From Gaeumannomyces sp. JS-464 (lineage: Eukaryota; Ascomycota; Sordariomycetes; Magnaporthales; Magnaporthaceae), in NCBI GenBank assembly GCA_002197995.1, contig NGZR01000004.1:3100001-3164000 (forward strand): DNA of 64,000 nt. The letters run 5' to 3'. Positions 47,899 through 59,318 of the stretch are shown here, one piece after another (position 1 is the stretch's first letter; each line of letters opens with the position of its first letter). The translations under genes were made by a program, and so were the position numbers. The notes under the pieces were generated by a model. That model did no database searches, was not told the origin of the DNA, and saw only the letters and a list, made by a program, of their open reading frames with translations.

Positions 47899-48702
47899 TC
47901 AGACACAGGTTTCCATCATTTTGTCGAGCATATTTCGCAGCGAGTCGTTCTCCAGGGCGGCGGCGACTCTCTCTTTGTCAGCCAGCTGCCTGTTGACTGG
48001 TCATCCTGGGCGTGAGAGCCGGCCTTCATCCTGACGTCGACGCGGTAGCCTGGCGGCAGAGCCTGCTCCAGGCGACGCGGACGGCCAAGCCAATGACAGT
48101 GGCAAGGGAGCAGTGAGTGATGGTGGGCGTAACCTCGACGAGCACCTGTGCAAGGGTGGGCGACGTTTGGAGGATATGAATGTCCGGGAGGTTTATGACG
48201 GAGAGCTGGCCCAGGGTATGGGGGTGCTCCGGGTCAGAGATTGTGGATATCAGGTCTGTGGCTGGGAGCGGCAGGGCGTGAAATTGTATGATCCGAGGTT
48301 AGACACCGAGACCCAACAGGTTTTTTTTTTTTTTTTTTTTTTTTTGTATCGAAGATAAAGACAAAAAGGTAGTATTCGTGGCGGCAGTGGCTGGTTGAGA
48401 CCCTCGAGCCAGAGTGCGAGGGCCTATACATAGGGTAAGGAGCAGGGGTTAGTGATGATGCGGGACACACACTGACCGTAAATCTCTTGCTCGTCGATAG
48501 GCTCGGCGCCATAGTCGCTACCCTCGTCCGACGACAGGACGTCGGAGAAGCCCCAGAACGAGGCGGTTGGCCTGGACGCCAGCAGGCTGTCGTACTTTGA
48601 TTCTGGCCCGCCGGTGACCTCGCTCACGTGCCGCGCCCGGGAAGGCAGCTGTGTCACGCTCAGGATGGTCGGGTTGGCATTGTCGGGGCTCGATGTCTGC
48701 AT
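47899..48702 (-). CDS. cia2: CIA2/MIP18 family cytosolic Fe-S assembly factor
   Basis: DUF59 (MIP18) protein of the CIA targeting complex with Cia1 and Met18, delivering Fe-S clusters to nuclear and cytosolic apoproteins. It is easily missed: exon 1 (48702-48477) ends EQEIY, then a 221-bp intron (48476-48256, GTCAGT..CCACAG) interrupts the gene. Exon 2 resumes DLISTISDPEHPHTLGQLSV, LPDIHILQTSP, TPTITHCSLATVIGLAV, PPGYRVDV and ENDSLRNMLDKMM, stopping at 47899-47901. The conserved reactive Cys is in THCSLATVIGL. Two single bases are missing (about 48072 and 47998); adding two restores a 194-codon frame, normal for the family. The N-terminal 75 residues are disordered (RPTASFWGFSDVLSSDEGSDYG). 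Confidence 0.85.
48321..48345 (+). repeat. T25 homopolymer (A25 on the coding strand) in cia2 intron
   Basis: 25 consecutive T on the plus strand, inside the only intron of the cia2 gene read on the minus strand. It is the longest homopolymer in the window and its length is likely unreliable. Confidence 0.9.
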
Positions 48703-51160
48703 TTTGGATGTGTGCTGCTGATGCTGCTGCTGACACTGCTTCCAGTGTGCGTATTTGGGTCAGGTGGTGCTCGAGTAGAATAAGGGTCACCTCTCTGGTA
48801 GGTACCTAGGCAGGCACGAATATCATTGAATGGAACCGCACGGTATTTCTGGCGGTGCCGGGCGGCAATGTGGTGGCGCTGCTGATGCTGCTGCTTCACT
48901 GTGGTTCGCAAGTGCATGCACAGTATGGAGATGGGTGATGGGTGGTGGGTTGTCGCTTGTCGAGTCCCGGGCCCGCCTGCACACCCGCCCCTCCTCCCCC
49001 TCCCTCCCCGACCACCAGTTCAACATAACCGGGCACGCACCACTATGGAGATGGGAAATCTATGGTTCCAACTTCTTTTTGTGTTGTTCATACCTTTGTT
49101 TTTTATTTTTATTTTATTTTCTTTCTTTCTTTTTTTGCATGTTTTTCTGTCTACCAGTCACATGACGGATGCTCTGCCGCCTTTCCGTGCCCCTGTTTCT
49201 TTTCTGCGTTTCTCCTGTAGGTACCTAGGTAGGTATGTTTATAACTCCTCCACGTGTCACTACCCGTTCCCTCTCCTACCTTTCACGCACACCTGGGCAC
49301 CGATATACTGTACCTGCCATCCAGGTACTTGATCGGACCGAACGGATCGATCTTGTTGCGTGCAGGACAGTCTCTTTGGGACGGTGGCAGTGCGTGTGCA
49401 GGGAGGAGGCCACTGGGGCGGGCAGCGAGGCTCCACCGGCAACCCCCGCCAGGCCACTGGCTCCATCTCCCCCACCTTTGGTGCTACCAACCTTCTTGGC
49501 CAGACCATCGACCATTTACTGTGCACGCTGTGCTACCAACCTCTTTCTCTCTGCTCGTCTGTCCGTTCAGAGTAGGTTGTTGGGTGATTGGTAATAATTG
49601 ATGCATACCGCCCGGGTTAATTTTTTCTGTCCAGGTTTTGGGCGTTCCACGCAACCGCACCAAGGCACCCACCCCCTTGAAATTGTTGTAATCTTCGCCC
49701 CTGTATCCGGTTTCCTGCGGCTACTAGTGCGCTGGCGGTGCGGTGCTTTTGTGACACCCCTTGTCTGCGGATGGGCGTATTCAATAGGAGCTATTCCTGT
49801 TCCGTGTCACTCATGCTTCTCGAAGCTTTTTTTTTTTTTTTTTCCCCTTCCCCTCATCATCCCCATTGCAAGCGGGTTTTCTCATCTCCCGCTTGAGGCC
49901 AATCAGCCTCAATCGCTTGATGCCCTGACCTGCCCCTCCCGCCACACGCCCCCCGTTTCCATGCACGTACGAGAGCTGGCTGGTCCTAGGTTGGTACCTT
50001 CGAACGCAGAAGGCGAGCGCCCTGCTCCCAGTCCCAAGGAACCCGCGGACGAGAACACCAGACGGGAAACATCCGAGCCTTCTGAAACATTGCTAGCCGT
50101 CAGCCTGCTGACGCCCATTAACGACGTCGCCTGGTTGTGTGCATTGACGGGTCATCTTTTGCCTCCCTCTCCCCTTTTCTCTCGTGTCTTGGGATGACAT
50201 GCGCGCCGCCTCTCCTGCCTCACGTACACCCGACATCGTGCATGCGCCTCCAGCCCAAGCAGCCAACTAACCGCAGACGCCCCAGGACCTTGGCTGCCAA
50301 CCTGCCTTCTATTGCACACGTACCCGCAGCCAACGCCACCGGTGACTTGCTCGGTGACTTGCATACATCCCCTAGCGACCGCCTCCGCACTTGCGCTGCA
50401 ACCTCGGTACCTGTCCTGCCGCCGCCATCACTCCATCAAATACTAGCGGTCAGCCAGGCCTAGACTGGCGGTCGCAATCCCTCAGCACTCGAGCCTGATT
50501 TAATAACATCGCCCTCGCTGCTTCCAAACTGTCGGGCCTGTCGCGCACGTGAAAACTGAAGGCTCGGCGCTGCACCGCAATCTCGTCTCGTGCTGCACGG
50601 CGATCACCCACTAAACAAGTCCCTCTGTGCCCACCCAAGCGCCCACGACCGCGGTGCCCCCCCTGGCGGTGCGCGCAAACGCAAACTTGTCCCCGACTGG
50701 CCCTGCCCCCACGACGAATCACCGCTGAACCGGCTCGATCCGTTCCCGAGACGCTCCAACCTCCTCACCACGACCGCACTGCACGCAAACGCCCGAATCC
50801 CATGACATCTTGCTCGCGCTCCTTCTGGTCTTCAAAGCAAACAGACTCGATTCTGTGTGCCGAATCCGCCAGACCTGCTGCCCCGCCCGCACTCGACCGA
50901 GCCGACTGCCATTACTTCCTGATCCGAAGTTACCACGCCACCGAGCCCTTGTTAGGCTGGGCCTGGGTCTTGACGCCATCTCCTGGTTGTGTCCCTGGTT
51001 CGCAGGCGGATGCACGCCGCTCCTAAAAACGAAGTCGCATGCAGTAGGCACGTCCTTGCCTCTCCGCTAGGGCTGTAATACCCACACGCCGAATCCCTTG
51101 TCCATCGTCGCCGGACCCAGAATCTCGCCAGAGCGCCGCATCCCATTGAACACACGCCGC
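48703..51160. promoter_or_regulatory. 2.5-kb divergent region cia2 / Zn2Cys6 regulator
   Basis: Two KpnI-core palindromes (48799-48810 TAGGTACCTAGG; 49218-49235), T tracts near 49085-49140 and 49828-49844, then about 900 bp of C-rich sequence with little G (50200-51100) that looks like a long 5' leader of the regulator. Reading frames here (for example 49598-50197) are low-complexity with no recognisable domain. Confidence 0.45.
49218..49235. repeat. TAGGTACCTAGGTAGGTA motif
   Basis: An extended copy of the recurring TAGGTACCTA palindrome in the upstream region of the Zn2Cys6 gene; a shorter copy is at 48799-48810. Confidence 0.5.
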
Positions 51161-54100
51161 ATGGCCGCCGATCAGCCCCGGGTGCTCCTCCAGAGCGCCC
51201 AGATGAGCAACTTCTCCTTTGCGCCGCAGCAGGCCTACCGGCAGCCTAGAGAAACACAAAAGAGTGCGCGCCCATCACCCAATTTCCGTCCCAGACTCTC
51301 ACATCCTGCTGTATTGCCGACATGCTCTCCGCCGGTTTTTTTTTTATGCGCGAGGCGCGTAGCCTGGACGTTGGTGTGGGAGAGCCAAAGACGCGCTGGC
51401 TGCCAAAAAAGGAAGGTCTGGGCTAACGATGTATGGTCACACCTTGCCAGACTATGTCTTTGTGGATGAGCACAACCGCCATAAACGGTTGAAGGGTAAG
51501 TAGCACTCCACCCGCCATCAAGACGCCAGGGGCAGACGCTACCAGGTCTATTCCGCATTCTTTTTTTCTGGCCTGGGTTCGGAATTATGTACAGAAACTA
51601 ATTTCCAAACAGTGATGAGGGCATGTGAGGGTTGCAGACGAGTACGTGACGACCTTTTCCCTATGGTTTTCTCGGGGTTGCGGTTTAGCCCCCCTGTGTG
51701 GCCTCGTTCACTTTCACAACCTACCCCAGATATCCCTTCTGGTCGTGGACCATATTCACGGTGTCCTCGTGGGACAGTACCAATGGCTAGATGGAGGCTG
51801 ACGCCGAGTAATTACAGAGGAAGATAAAATGCGACGCCGCGACCACGAATACGTGGCCCTGCTCCGCCTGCATCCGCCTCAAGCTGCACTGCGTTCGCCC
51901 AAACGGCCTTGATGGCACCTCTGCCGACGGCCAGGCGTACGAGCTGCTGCCGTCTGACTACGATGATGTCTCGGCGCAGCCCGGCGCCGCACTGGCCCAT
52001 GCCCCCGCAGATAGTCAGCAGCAGCAGCAGCTCTTCACATCCGTCGCGCCGACCGCATCCGCTAGTGAAGCATATACTACACAAACCGCATATGGGGACT
52101 CATCCGGCGCCATGTACAACCCGTCTCGCTATACGGACGCGCGCTCAACGCATGGTGCTGCCCTCCAGTACACCAGCAACCCGCCTACCGTTGGGCTTGG
52201 CGATCCGTCGTTTAGCTCCCCCGACGTCTTTCCAACGCCGCCAATGCAGCGGACTACACGGTCGAACTCGCCGCCCGACTCGTACTGCACCGACACCCAG
52301 GGCCAGGATCTCGCAGATCTCCTCGGCCCGCTGAAGCTCAACGAGGCTGGCACAGGTATGTTTATGCACCAGGCAGGTCTCCGGCTCTCCCAGTAATGGT
52401 TTTGCCGCCGGCGCCCGTCTACTCCATCAAACAGTACTCGCCGGCTGGCTGGCTAACATCCCTCTCACAGCGCCATATCTCAACAACAAGATGCGGTCCA
52501 AGGAGCTAGAGGAAGAGCCAGTACTCGGTGATGATGACGAGTACAAAAGCTCGTTGCCGCCTCTTCTTTCTGGACCCGGCCTCAAGATTCGGATCCCTCC
52601 CGAGCTCATGCCGGACGACGAAACAGCCCTACACTACTTTGATCTGTATTTCTCCCACGTGCATCCCTACGTGCCGGTCCTGGACAAGATAGCGTTCTAC
52701 GACCAGTGGCACAACAATAGGGACGCGATGTCTCCCTTGGTTCTGGAGGCCGTGTTTGCCATTGCAGGGCGCCTCGCGGACGATCCTGGAGATGGCCAGC
52801 AATGGCTCGCACTCGCAACCCGTCACCTAGACTCATTCATGGACGTCCCTCGGATCAGCACCCTTCAAGCCCTGCTGATAGTCTTGAAAGCAAGGGAAGC
52901 GGCCCCCAAGCGAGGATATTACTATCGGTCCTGGATGGCTATCGTTCACTGTGTTCAGATGGGCAAGGATCTGGGATTGGATGAGCACTATCTGGATCAC
53001 CAGGACGGTCATCCGTGCAATTCGAGCCCGTCAGAGTGCTTGATGAAAACTCGACTGTGGCAAACAATATTCGTGTGCGAGGTTATGATCGGCTCACCTC
53101 AAGGTAAAGATGTACCCCGGAATCGAGACTGGCAAACAGGACGGCTAACACGGATACTATCAGGGCGAACGGATCTTTCGGTGAAGGAGGATACAGTTGA
53201 CTTGAGCGTACCACGCCTCGTCGCCGGCATCGACGAATCCGAGTACCATGTGTCTCGCAACCTGGCATATTTGACGCGGGTTGTTGCCAACGTGGCTCGC
53301 ATGAACAGGACTTACGCACGCGTGAGGAGGAAGAACCCCCGCGAGTGGGGGCTGGATACGGAGTTCGTCCAGCTTACGCCGCTCCTGCACGCATGGCTCA
53401 ACGAGCTGCCTTCGGACCTAGCCGTCAACTTCCCGCCTGACGGCTCGTCGCCATGGCTCGCCTCGCCGTTCATCGGGAACCTACACTCGTACCACTACCT
53501 CAGCGTCATCATGCTGCACCGGCCGCAGCTTCAATGTCTGGACCCAACCGCTGGGGATGGCCAGTGGAAACACCACATGCTCGTCTGCTACAACTCGGCC
53601 AAGTTTCTCTGCCGGCTGGAGGAGGCCGTGTTGCGGTCCTTCGGTCTTGGTGGGTTGCAATGCATGCAGCGCGGCATAAACTTCACGATATATGCCATTC
53701 TGACATGCATCGTCCTGCACCTGGTGAGTCGCGTTGCGCCCGCGCCATGGAAGTGGTGACACCTGTGTCTCTTTTCCCTCGTCTTGGACGATTGATGTGC
53801 TGACACGCAGCGGGGCTTCCAAGGTGGCCGTCACGTCTCCCGACCCTGATCTTAACTCAGACGCCCGCGAGTATTTCACACGGCACATGCGCTTGCTGGA
53901 AAAGTGTATGGCGGCGTGGCCAATGCCAGACATGCAACGGCAAGTGGACGCGGTGCGCGAGGCCTTCTCAGCCGATACACGCAAGCCCTTTGTCCTGAAA
54001 CCGAGTTTCCCGTACGGCAGCCCACACTCAACGTCGGCAACGCCACCCAGATCGACCGGCTCCCGGACGGCTAGTGGACGTCAGCCAGGAATCTTGGACC

Positions 54101-54797
54101 ACGCGCAGCTCGATACTCGCGCCCTCGGCCAGCGTACGCAACAGCTCACGCCGCCCCGCCAGCAATCGCAGCATCAGACCCATCAGCCTCCTCCGCAAGT
54201 CAGTTATATGAGCCACCCAATCTCCCCTCCCATATCCGCAGGCCCCAGCGATGGGACAGGAGACTCGTCGCCCGCTGCCCAGGCCGCAGCCTTGATGTCG
54301 GGAGTGCCAGGCTCACAGGCTCCTCGAATGCCACAACAGCAATCTCTCCCTCTGGCGGATGCCGCTACCTGGAACCCAAGCCGCCTTTTTGAGTAAGTCC
54401 CCATTCTTCTCGGCTGTCTCAAGCTCCGGGACGCAAGGAGCCGTTACAAACAGCGTTGCTGACTCCGTGGATGAACAGCCAGTGGAACACGACCTTCGGT
54501 ACGCCCCAGCCCCCGCCCCAGCCTCAGCATGTGCCCAGTGCCGGACGGAACACGTCTCTAAGTGGACTACCAGGTGCCCCCGAAGTGCCCACTATCCAAG
54601 ATATCCAGGCCGTGCAGGGGACCCTGCCCAACAGCATGCACCAGACACCGCCGCAGACCTACCCCACGCACGCCCCCGTCCAGACCTTTGTCACCCCAGC
54701 CATGTGGCAGGAGTCAGTGGCAAGCGTCTACGAGGGCGGGCTGAAGCGGGCCTGGGACTACGACACAACCGGTCTATCCTTGGCGAAACACCGGTGA
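51161..54797 (+). CDS. Zn2Cys6 fungal-specific transcription factor
   Basis: DNA-binding regulator with an N-terminal binuclear zinc cluster and a fungal_trans middle domain. Exons: 51161-51263, 51451-51495, 51613-51641, 51818-52355, 52471-53723, 53811-54392, 54479-54797. The cluster is split by a 176-bp intron: VMRACEGCRR, then RKIKCDAATTNTWPCSACIRLKLHC, giving the six cysteines. A Gln/Ser-rich stretch follows, then the regulatory domain (ALHYFDLYFSHVHPYVPVLDK, RYGYYRS-like GYYYRSWMAIVHCVQMGKDLGLDEHY, CLMKTRLWQTIFVCEVM). The C-terminus is Pro/Gln-rich, ending YDTTGLSLAKHR. The 53723/53811 junction is out of phase by one base. The target genes cannot be inferred; no metabolic cluster is adjacent. 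The N-terminal exon is the least certain. Confidence 0.88.
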
Positions 54798-55680
54798 GAT
54801 GCCACCGTGTCCATGCGGTCGGCGCCCGGTTCTCGACCACGACTGTTACGATGCATATGATTACCTGTCGGAATTGATGGACCCACAACGGCCTCAGCCG
54901 CGTTATGATATCGAGCAACTATTTCCATCCTCTGTCCCTTGATACCCAAAGGTCCACGTGCCTCCTCTATCCCTTGCTCAAACCCCTCGACCCTAGTATG
55001 CAAATCTCTTTTCGCTCTTTTATTGGGACAAAAAAATTCGTGTTTTTATCTAGTTTCCCTTGTTCTTCTTCCCTTTATGCAAGTTGCTGTTTTATTGATC
55101 CCCGACTTTCAACTGGCGGGTCCGTACGTCGAAGTCCTGTGGTTAGTGTTCAGAGCACTAGGCCTCTCTTTTGGTACCTGTTAGGTCGTTTGGTTCTGTG
55201 CTTGCATATTTTGAGGGTTGGCAACGACCTGGTTTTCTGATTTAGAAGAACAGCACCATTTCTTTTCGCATGTGGACTCACATCTCCTCTTCATTCATTC
55301 TCTTTATGACAGCAAGAGGGACGCAAACTGCTTTGGTTATATTTTCTTTTTATCTGCCCACGGGACTCCCATTTGAATCCTACGATAGATGTTGGCCCTC
55401 GCCGCATTAATGGCGGACAGGCCGGCATGGGCCTCGGGGCGTTAGGGGTTCGCAAGAAAGTATCAGGGGCGGCACATATATGGCTGTCGCAGTTGGCGCG
55501 CGTGTGGTGTGCTGGACAAGGGCGAAAGCACGTGCAAACGACAGCGGGAGAGAGCGAGAACGGGTTCAATGATACATAAAAAGGAGATAAAGCGTGCAAG
55601 TTACCCCATGGTATCAACTGTAAAAAATAAAACACGAATGTTTTAAAAATATCCTGTTGGAATCTCGCTCCCAAAGCCGT
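54798..55680. other. Convergent 3' intergenic region
   Basis: T-rich 3' flank of the Zn2Cys6 gene and 3' flank of the minus-strand membrane-protein gene. No gene supported. Confidence 0.45.
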
Positions 55681-56638
55681 TCAAATCGAGGACCGGCGGG
55701 AAATAGCGGCGGCAACCGAATCCCACACCCAGGCCTCACGGGCGTCGCGGCGGGAATTGTGCTGGATGCTGAACTTGGTTGGTGGACGACTTAGTAGAGA
55801 GCGAGCCGGAGAGGCCGGGCCAGGTGAGGCCGGCCCTGGGCGAACAACGTAGTTGACAATTCCAAAGCGCGCGCTCGTGGGGGCCATGCTGGCCACAGGG
55901 ACACGAGTTATGCGAGGCTTGCCGATGATATTGATGGTGGTGATCTCGAGGCTGGCCGTGTCAGGCACGCTGGCGGCAAACCTCTTCAGCAGCTCCTTGC
56001 TCTGCCTCGCAAACGGAGGGAGCGGCAAATGGATGAATGCAACGAACGACGATGTGGCAAGGTAGACGAAGACAAAAGGCACAATACCAGAAAGCACGGC
56101 TGAGGAGGCGCGGCGGCCACGGCTGTTAGCAGAGGCGGCCCAACGGGACAGGGATAGGAGACGAGGGGGATCACGAACCGGCACCAGCTTTCAACAGCGC
56201 CTCACTGTCCCCAGAGTCCCGCAAGCAGGCGGGGGCGACAGCAAGGCAGAAGAAGACGCTGATGAAAAGCGTGCCCAGCCTGAGGCAGGCCAGGAAAGTG
56301 ATGCGGGCCGTAGAGCCGTGGTAGATGAGCAGCCGGGCGGGGATCAGAAACTGCGGTTGAGGTGGGCTTCCTGGCTGGAGGCCCTTGGGGCTGCTCGACC
56401 CAGCCCTTCCTGCCGATGGGGAAGACGGCGAGCTCGACTTTGTGCTTAGCGCATGACGAGCCAAGTGAGGCTGTGGCGAAACTGCCGGGACGGGGACCAG
56501 GGCGGCGGCGTAGGCGACTGGTCCCAACGGGCGGTTGACATTTTTGGACGGGCGACCGCCCGGGCGAGCGAGCGAGTAGAGTAAACGGCTGCCTCCAGGT
56601 GCCAGTGGCGGCGAGCGACAGCCGAGGACGATCAGCAT
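55681..56638 (-). CDS. Uncharacterised mitochondrial-type membrane protein
   Basis: Not assigned to a named family. The proposed start is 56638 (MLIVLGCRSPPL), giving an Arg/Ser/Pro-rich N-terminus compatible with an import presequence. Two hydrophobic segments follow: ITFLACLRLGTLFISVFFCLAVAPA (about 56320-56245), and after an intron at about 56168-56112 (ends CTGCTAACAG), SSAVLSGIVPFVFVYLATSSFVAFIHLPLPP. A C-terminal domain reads LEITTINIIGKPRITRVPVASM and RFGIVNYVVRP. The splice phase is off by one, as elsewhere in this window. The topology (two helices, then a soluble domain) resembles small fungal inner-membrane proteins of unknown role. It is real by composition and splice logic; its function is unknown. 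Confidence 0.6.
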
Positions 56639-56992
56639 GGCGACTGCGCGAGTTATCAGAACCGTTGCCGTGTGTGCAATCGAGGCCGAGTCAAGCTCGG
56701 CGGTGTTGAGCTCCCTCCAGCGAAGCCGGTTGCGCACCTGCTGCGAATGGATGAACCCCCCGGCTTAAACGCTGACGGGCAACAATATGTGCTGGAACTG
56801 GGTCATGTTGATCCAGTGGGTGGAGCCAAACTTACGGGCGTCCAGTGACCTCCACACACTATAACGAGAGAAAGACTCAACCACCTCCAGCTCCTTATCC
56901 GGCATGATCTAGAATACATAGTCCATATAGTATCTCATACACACGCCCGCAGGGGCCAGACTGGGTATGCATTTAACTCGCCGAAGTGCCCT
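56639..56992. other. Short intergenic region
   Basis: 355 bp between two minus-strand genes. No feature recognised. Confidence 0.4.
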
Positions 56993-57759
56993 TTACATTG
57001 CCGCCTGCGAGGTCTTCTTTGAGAGCCAGTCCATCCACTCATCCGCGGACCACCCCGAGCTCACCTCGGACGCAACCACGCCGTCGACTATGACGGTGGG
57101 ACTGACGTGCACGCCCACCTGGCGCGCCATCTTAATCAAGACCTTAAGGTCATCGGTCGTCCGTTGCCGCTGTTAAGCGCGCCGTCCGGGCCCGGCCGGT
57201 CCGGCACGGCCAGGAGGGCGAACACGTCGTCCTCGGCCACGCCCGCGCTTTCGGCGGCGAGGCGCGCGAGGCGGCGGTAGGTTTGATTTCGCGTTTCGTT
57301 GGCGACGCTCACGTCGAAGAAGTCCTTCTGCGCCGCGAACAGCGCCTGGCTGAAGTCCCAGAAGCATGAGGGTGCGAAGGCGCAGGACCGCCACGGCTGC
57401 CTCGTGCGTGAGCGTGCTGGACGGGTGCCACGGCTGGATTTGCTGCCGGAATATGATCTGGACCTTGGAGCCCAGCTGAGGGTCCTTGCGCAGTAACGGG
57501 GCCACGCCCTTTGCGATCGTGGCGAACATCTCTAAAGGCAGGTTGTGAGTAGACAATCCCCTCATCAGCGCCAACGACTCGTTGCTTGCTGCTCCCAGCA
57601 AAATCCGCATTCATCCTAGATGCGTCTGAACGTACTTGCCGAGAATGGACACACAAAGTCTAAGAACAGCTCCACGGTATGGACCGCCTGGTGGCTGCCG
57701 CTGGCAGTCACATCTCCGAGGGGAAGACGGTGGCCGCTAAACTTTGGAGGCAGGGCCAT
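56993..57759 (-). CDS. DSBA-like thioredoxin-fold protein
   Basis: Thioredoxin-superfamily protein of the DsbA/2-hydroxychromene-isomerase type. Exon 1 (57759-57636) encodes MALPPKFSGHRLPLGDVT and the fold's first strand, ELFLDFVCPFSAK. After a 104-bp intron, exon 2 (57531-56993) continues MFATIAKGVAPLL, VQIIFRQQIQPWHPSSTLTHEAA, FWDFSQALFAAQKDFFDVSV and the cis-Pro strand GVHVSPTVIVDGVV, ending WSADEWMDWLSKK. The active site has one Cys (VCPFSAK), so dithiol oxidoreductase chemistry is unlikely; a glutathione-linked or non-catalytic role is possible. One inserted and one missing base (about 57370 and 57155) cancel, leaving 221 codons. Confidence 0.8.
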
Positions 57760-58068
57760 TGTGTCTCGTTTTCCCTCTCGTTTGTTTGTCTTTTCTACCT
57801 CTTGTTTGCTGGTGGTGGTGGTGGTGGTGTTGTTGTTCTAGGAGTGTTGCTTGCGAGAGGAGCAGCTTGCGTGAAGGTAGGTTCCCGCCTGACGTTATAC
57901 ATCGCCGTTCAACTGCCCCGCGTTCAAGCTGCCTGGACCTGACAAGCGATGCAGCAGCACACTCACTCGCCACTCAGATAACACAAACAAGTCGTGCATG
58001 GCGTGCATTGATTTATTCAGCCACTCTAGGTAGATCTAGATGCTCGATCCCGCAGAAACAATGGCCAA
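57760..58068. other. Short intergenic region
   Basis: 309 bp with a GGTGGTGGT triplet run at 57812-57830. No gene. Confidence 0.4.
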
Positions 58069-59318
58069 CTACCCAACCGTGTTTTTGGCCACAACACCCC
58101 GTGCGAACTCGCCAAAGCTGATACCGTTGCGTATGTCGACCAAATCGCCCAGGTTGGGCTGCGTGAACACGGCGAGCGTGTTGCGCGCAACCCTTCCGCC
58201 AGCCGCTGCCCCCCGCACGAAGTGCGGCACCGCCTTGAACTTTCCCTCGGTGATCCTCTCGAGCGCCTCGCCTGTCTGAAATGCGATGCAGTCGCGCGGG
58301 ATCTTGACCTGCACCGTCTCGCCCGTCCGCGAGAGGATGTAGAGCCCGGCTGCCGGGTCCGGCGAGGCCGCCAGTTCCTCGAGCGGACCCGGCGTCGAGG
58401 CCGGTAGGGACCCCGGCTTGAGCCCCGTCTCATCCACGAACATGGCCGACGTCAGCCCGGTGAGGCAGCCATGGTCCAGGTGGGTGGCGCACCAGTCGTC
58501 GCCGTCGGCAGAAGCGTCCGCCGCCTCCCCGCCCTGGCTCGGATAGTAGTGCAGCAGGCGCGCCTTGGTCGTCGTCGACGTCTTGACCATTTTCTCCAGG
58601 TAGCCGGCCGGGTACCCAGAAATCTCGCCGGCGGCGAAGCGGTCGCAGGCCCCGGCTACCAGGACGGCCGCGTCAATGACCACGCGGCAGAGCGCCTCGA
58701 CGGCCGCCTGGAAGCCCGGGAGCACCGCCTCGTCGGGCCACACATTGGGCGACAGGTACTCGGGGAAGCTGTCGACCGTGTAGCCGTCGGTAGGGGCCGC
58801 ACTAGCCAGGGACGGGTCCACATAAAAGGCGCAGTTGGCATAGAAGGATCCCTTGAGCGTGTCGACCTGGCCATTCTTGAGTGCCTCCTTGCCAAGGGAC
58901 CAGCCGGTCAGGTATTTGGCCGCCGCATTTTCCAGTTTGGCTAGCATATAGCCACTGTCAGCAACCCGTCACGAGTATTGCACGGTAGCGCGGGACAGCT
59001 TACCGAGTTCTTCCTGGGGCAAGTTGCCAAGGTATGATGATAAAGACAGCACCTGTTTTCTCAACTCATGGAACTGAGGCGGGACATCCTTGACAACGAG
59101 AATACCAAGAGAGTCTGGTCCAAAGGCACGCTGCAACGTCTCGAACGACACGGTCCCTATAAAGCCCAAAACACGAAGGAAACAGAATGTCCCCCAAAAG
59201 AGTCAACCCCGGGCCGGCTTAAAAAGATAATCGCAGAAAGACAAGGGCGCATGGTAGAGTGCAGACCTTGCCGTAGATCGTTCAGAGACACCGTGACAGC
59301 CTGTGCTATTGGAGCCAT
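58069..59318 (-). CDS. 2OG-Fe(II) oxygenase / isopenicillin-N-synthase-like protein
   Basis: Double-stranded beta-helix protein related to fungal clavaminate/isopenicillin N synthase-like oxygenases. Exons (minus): 59318-59267 (MAPIAQAVTVSLNDL), 59156-59004 (FGPDSLGILVVKDVPPQFHELR) and about 58954-58069. The iron-binding HxD is seen in ATHLDHGCLTGL, preceded by ARLLHYYPSQ. The usual distal His and 2OG-binding Arg region corresponds to RVARNTLAVFTQP, where an Arg but no clear His stands. Length is about 363 residues; one base is missing at the exon 2/3 junction. No biosynthetic cluster surrounds it, and the substrate is unknown. It may be a catalytically altered member. Confidence 0.8.

Noticed and set aside
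48321..48345. T25 tract as a transcription terminator or retroelement poly(A) tail
   Set aside because: It lies inside the cia2 intron between good splice sites, with no target-site duplication or reverse-transcribed gene beside it.
49598..50197. 199-codon plus-strand frame in the 2.5-kb gap
   Set aside because: No domain, Phe/Pro/Ser runs from T and CT tracts; better explained as promoter or leader.
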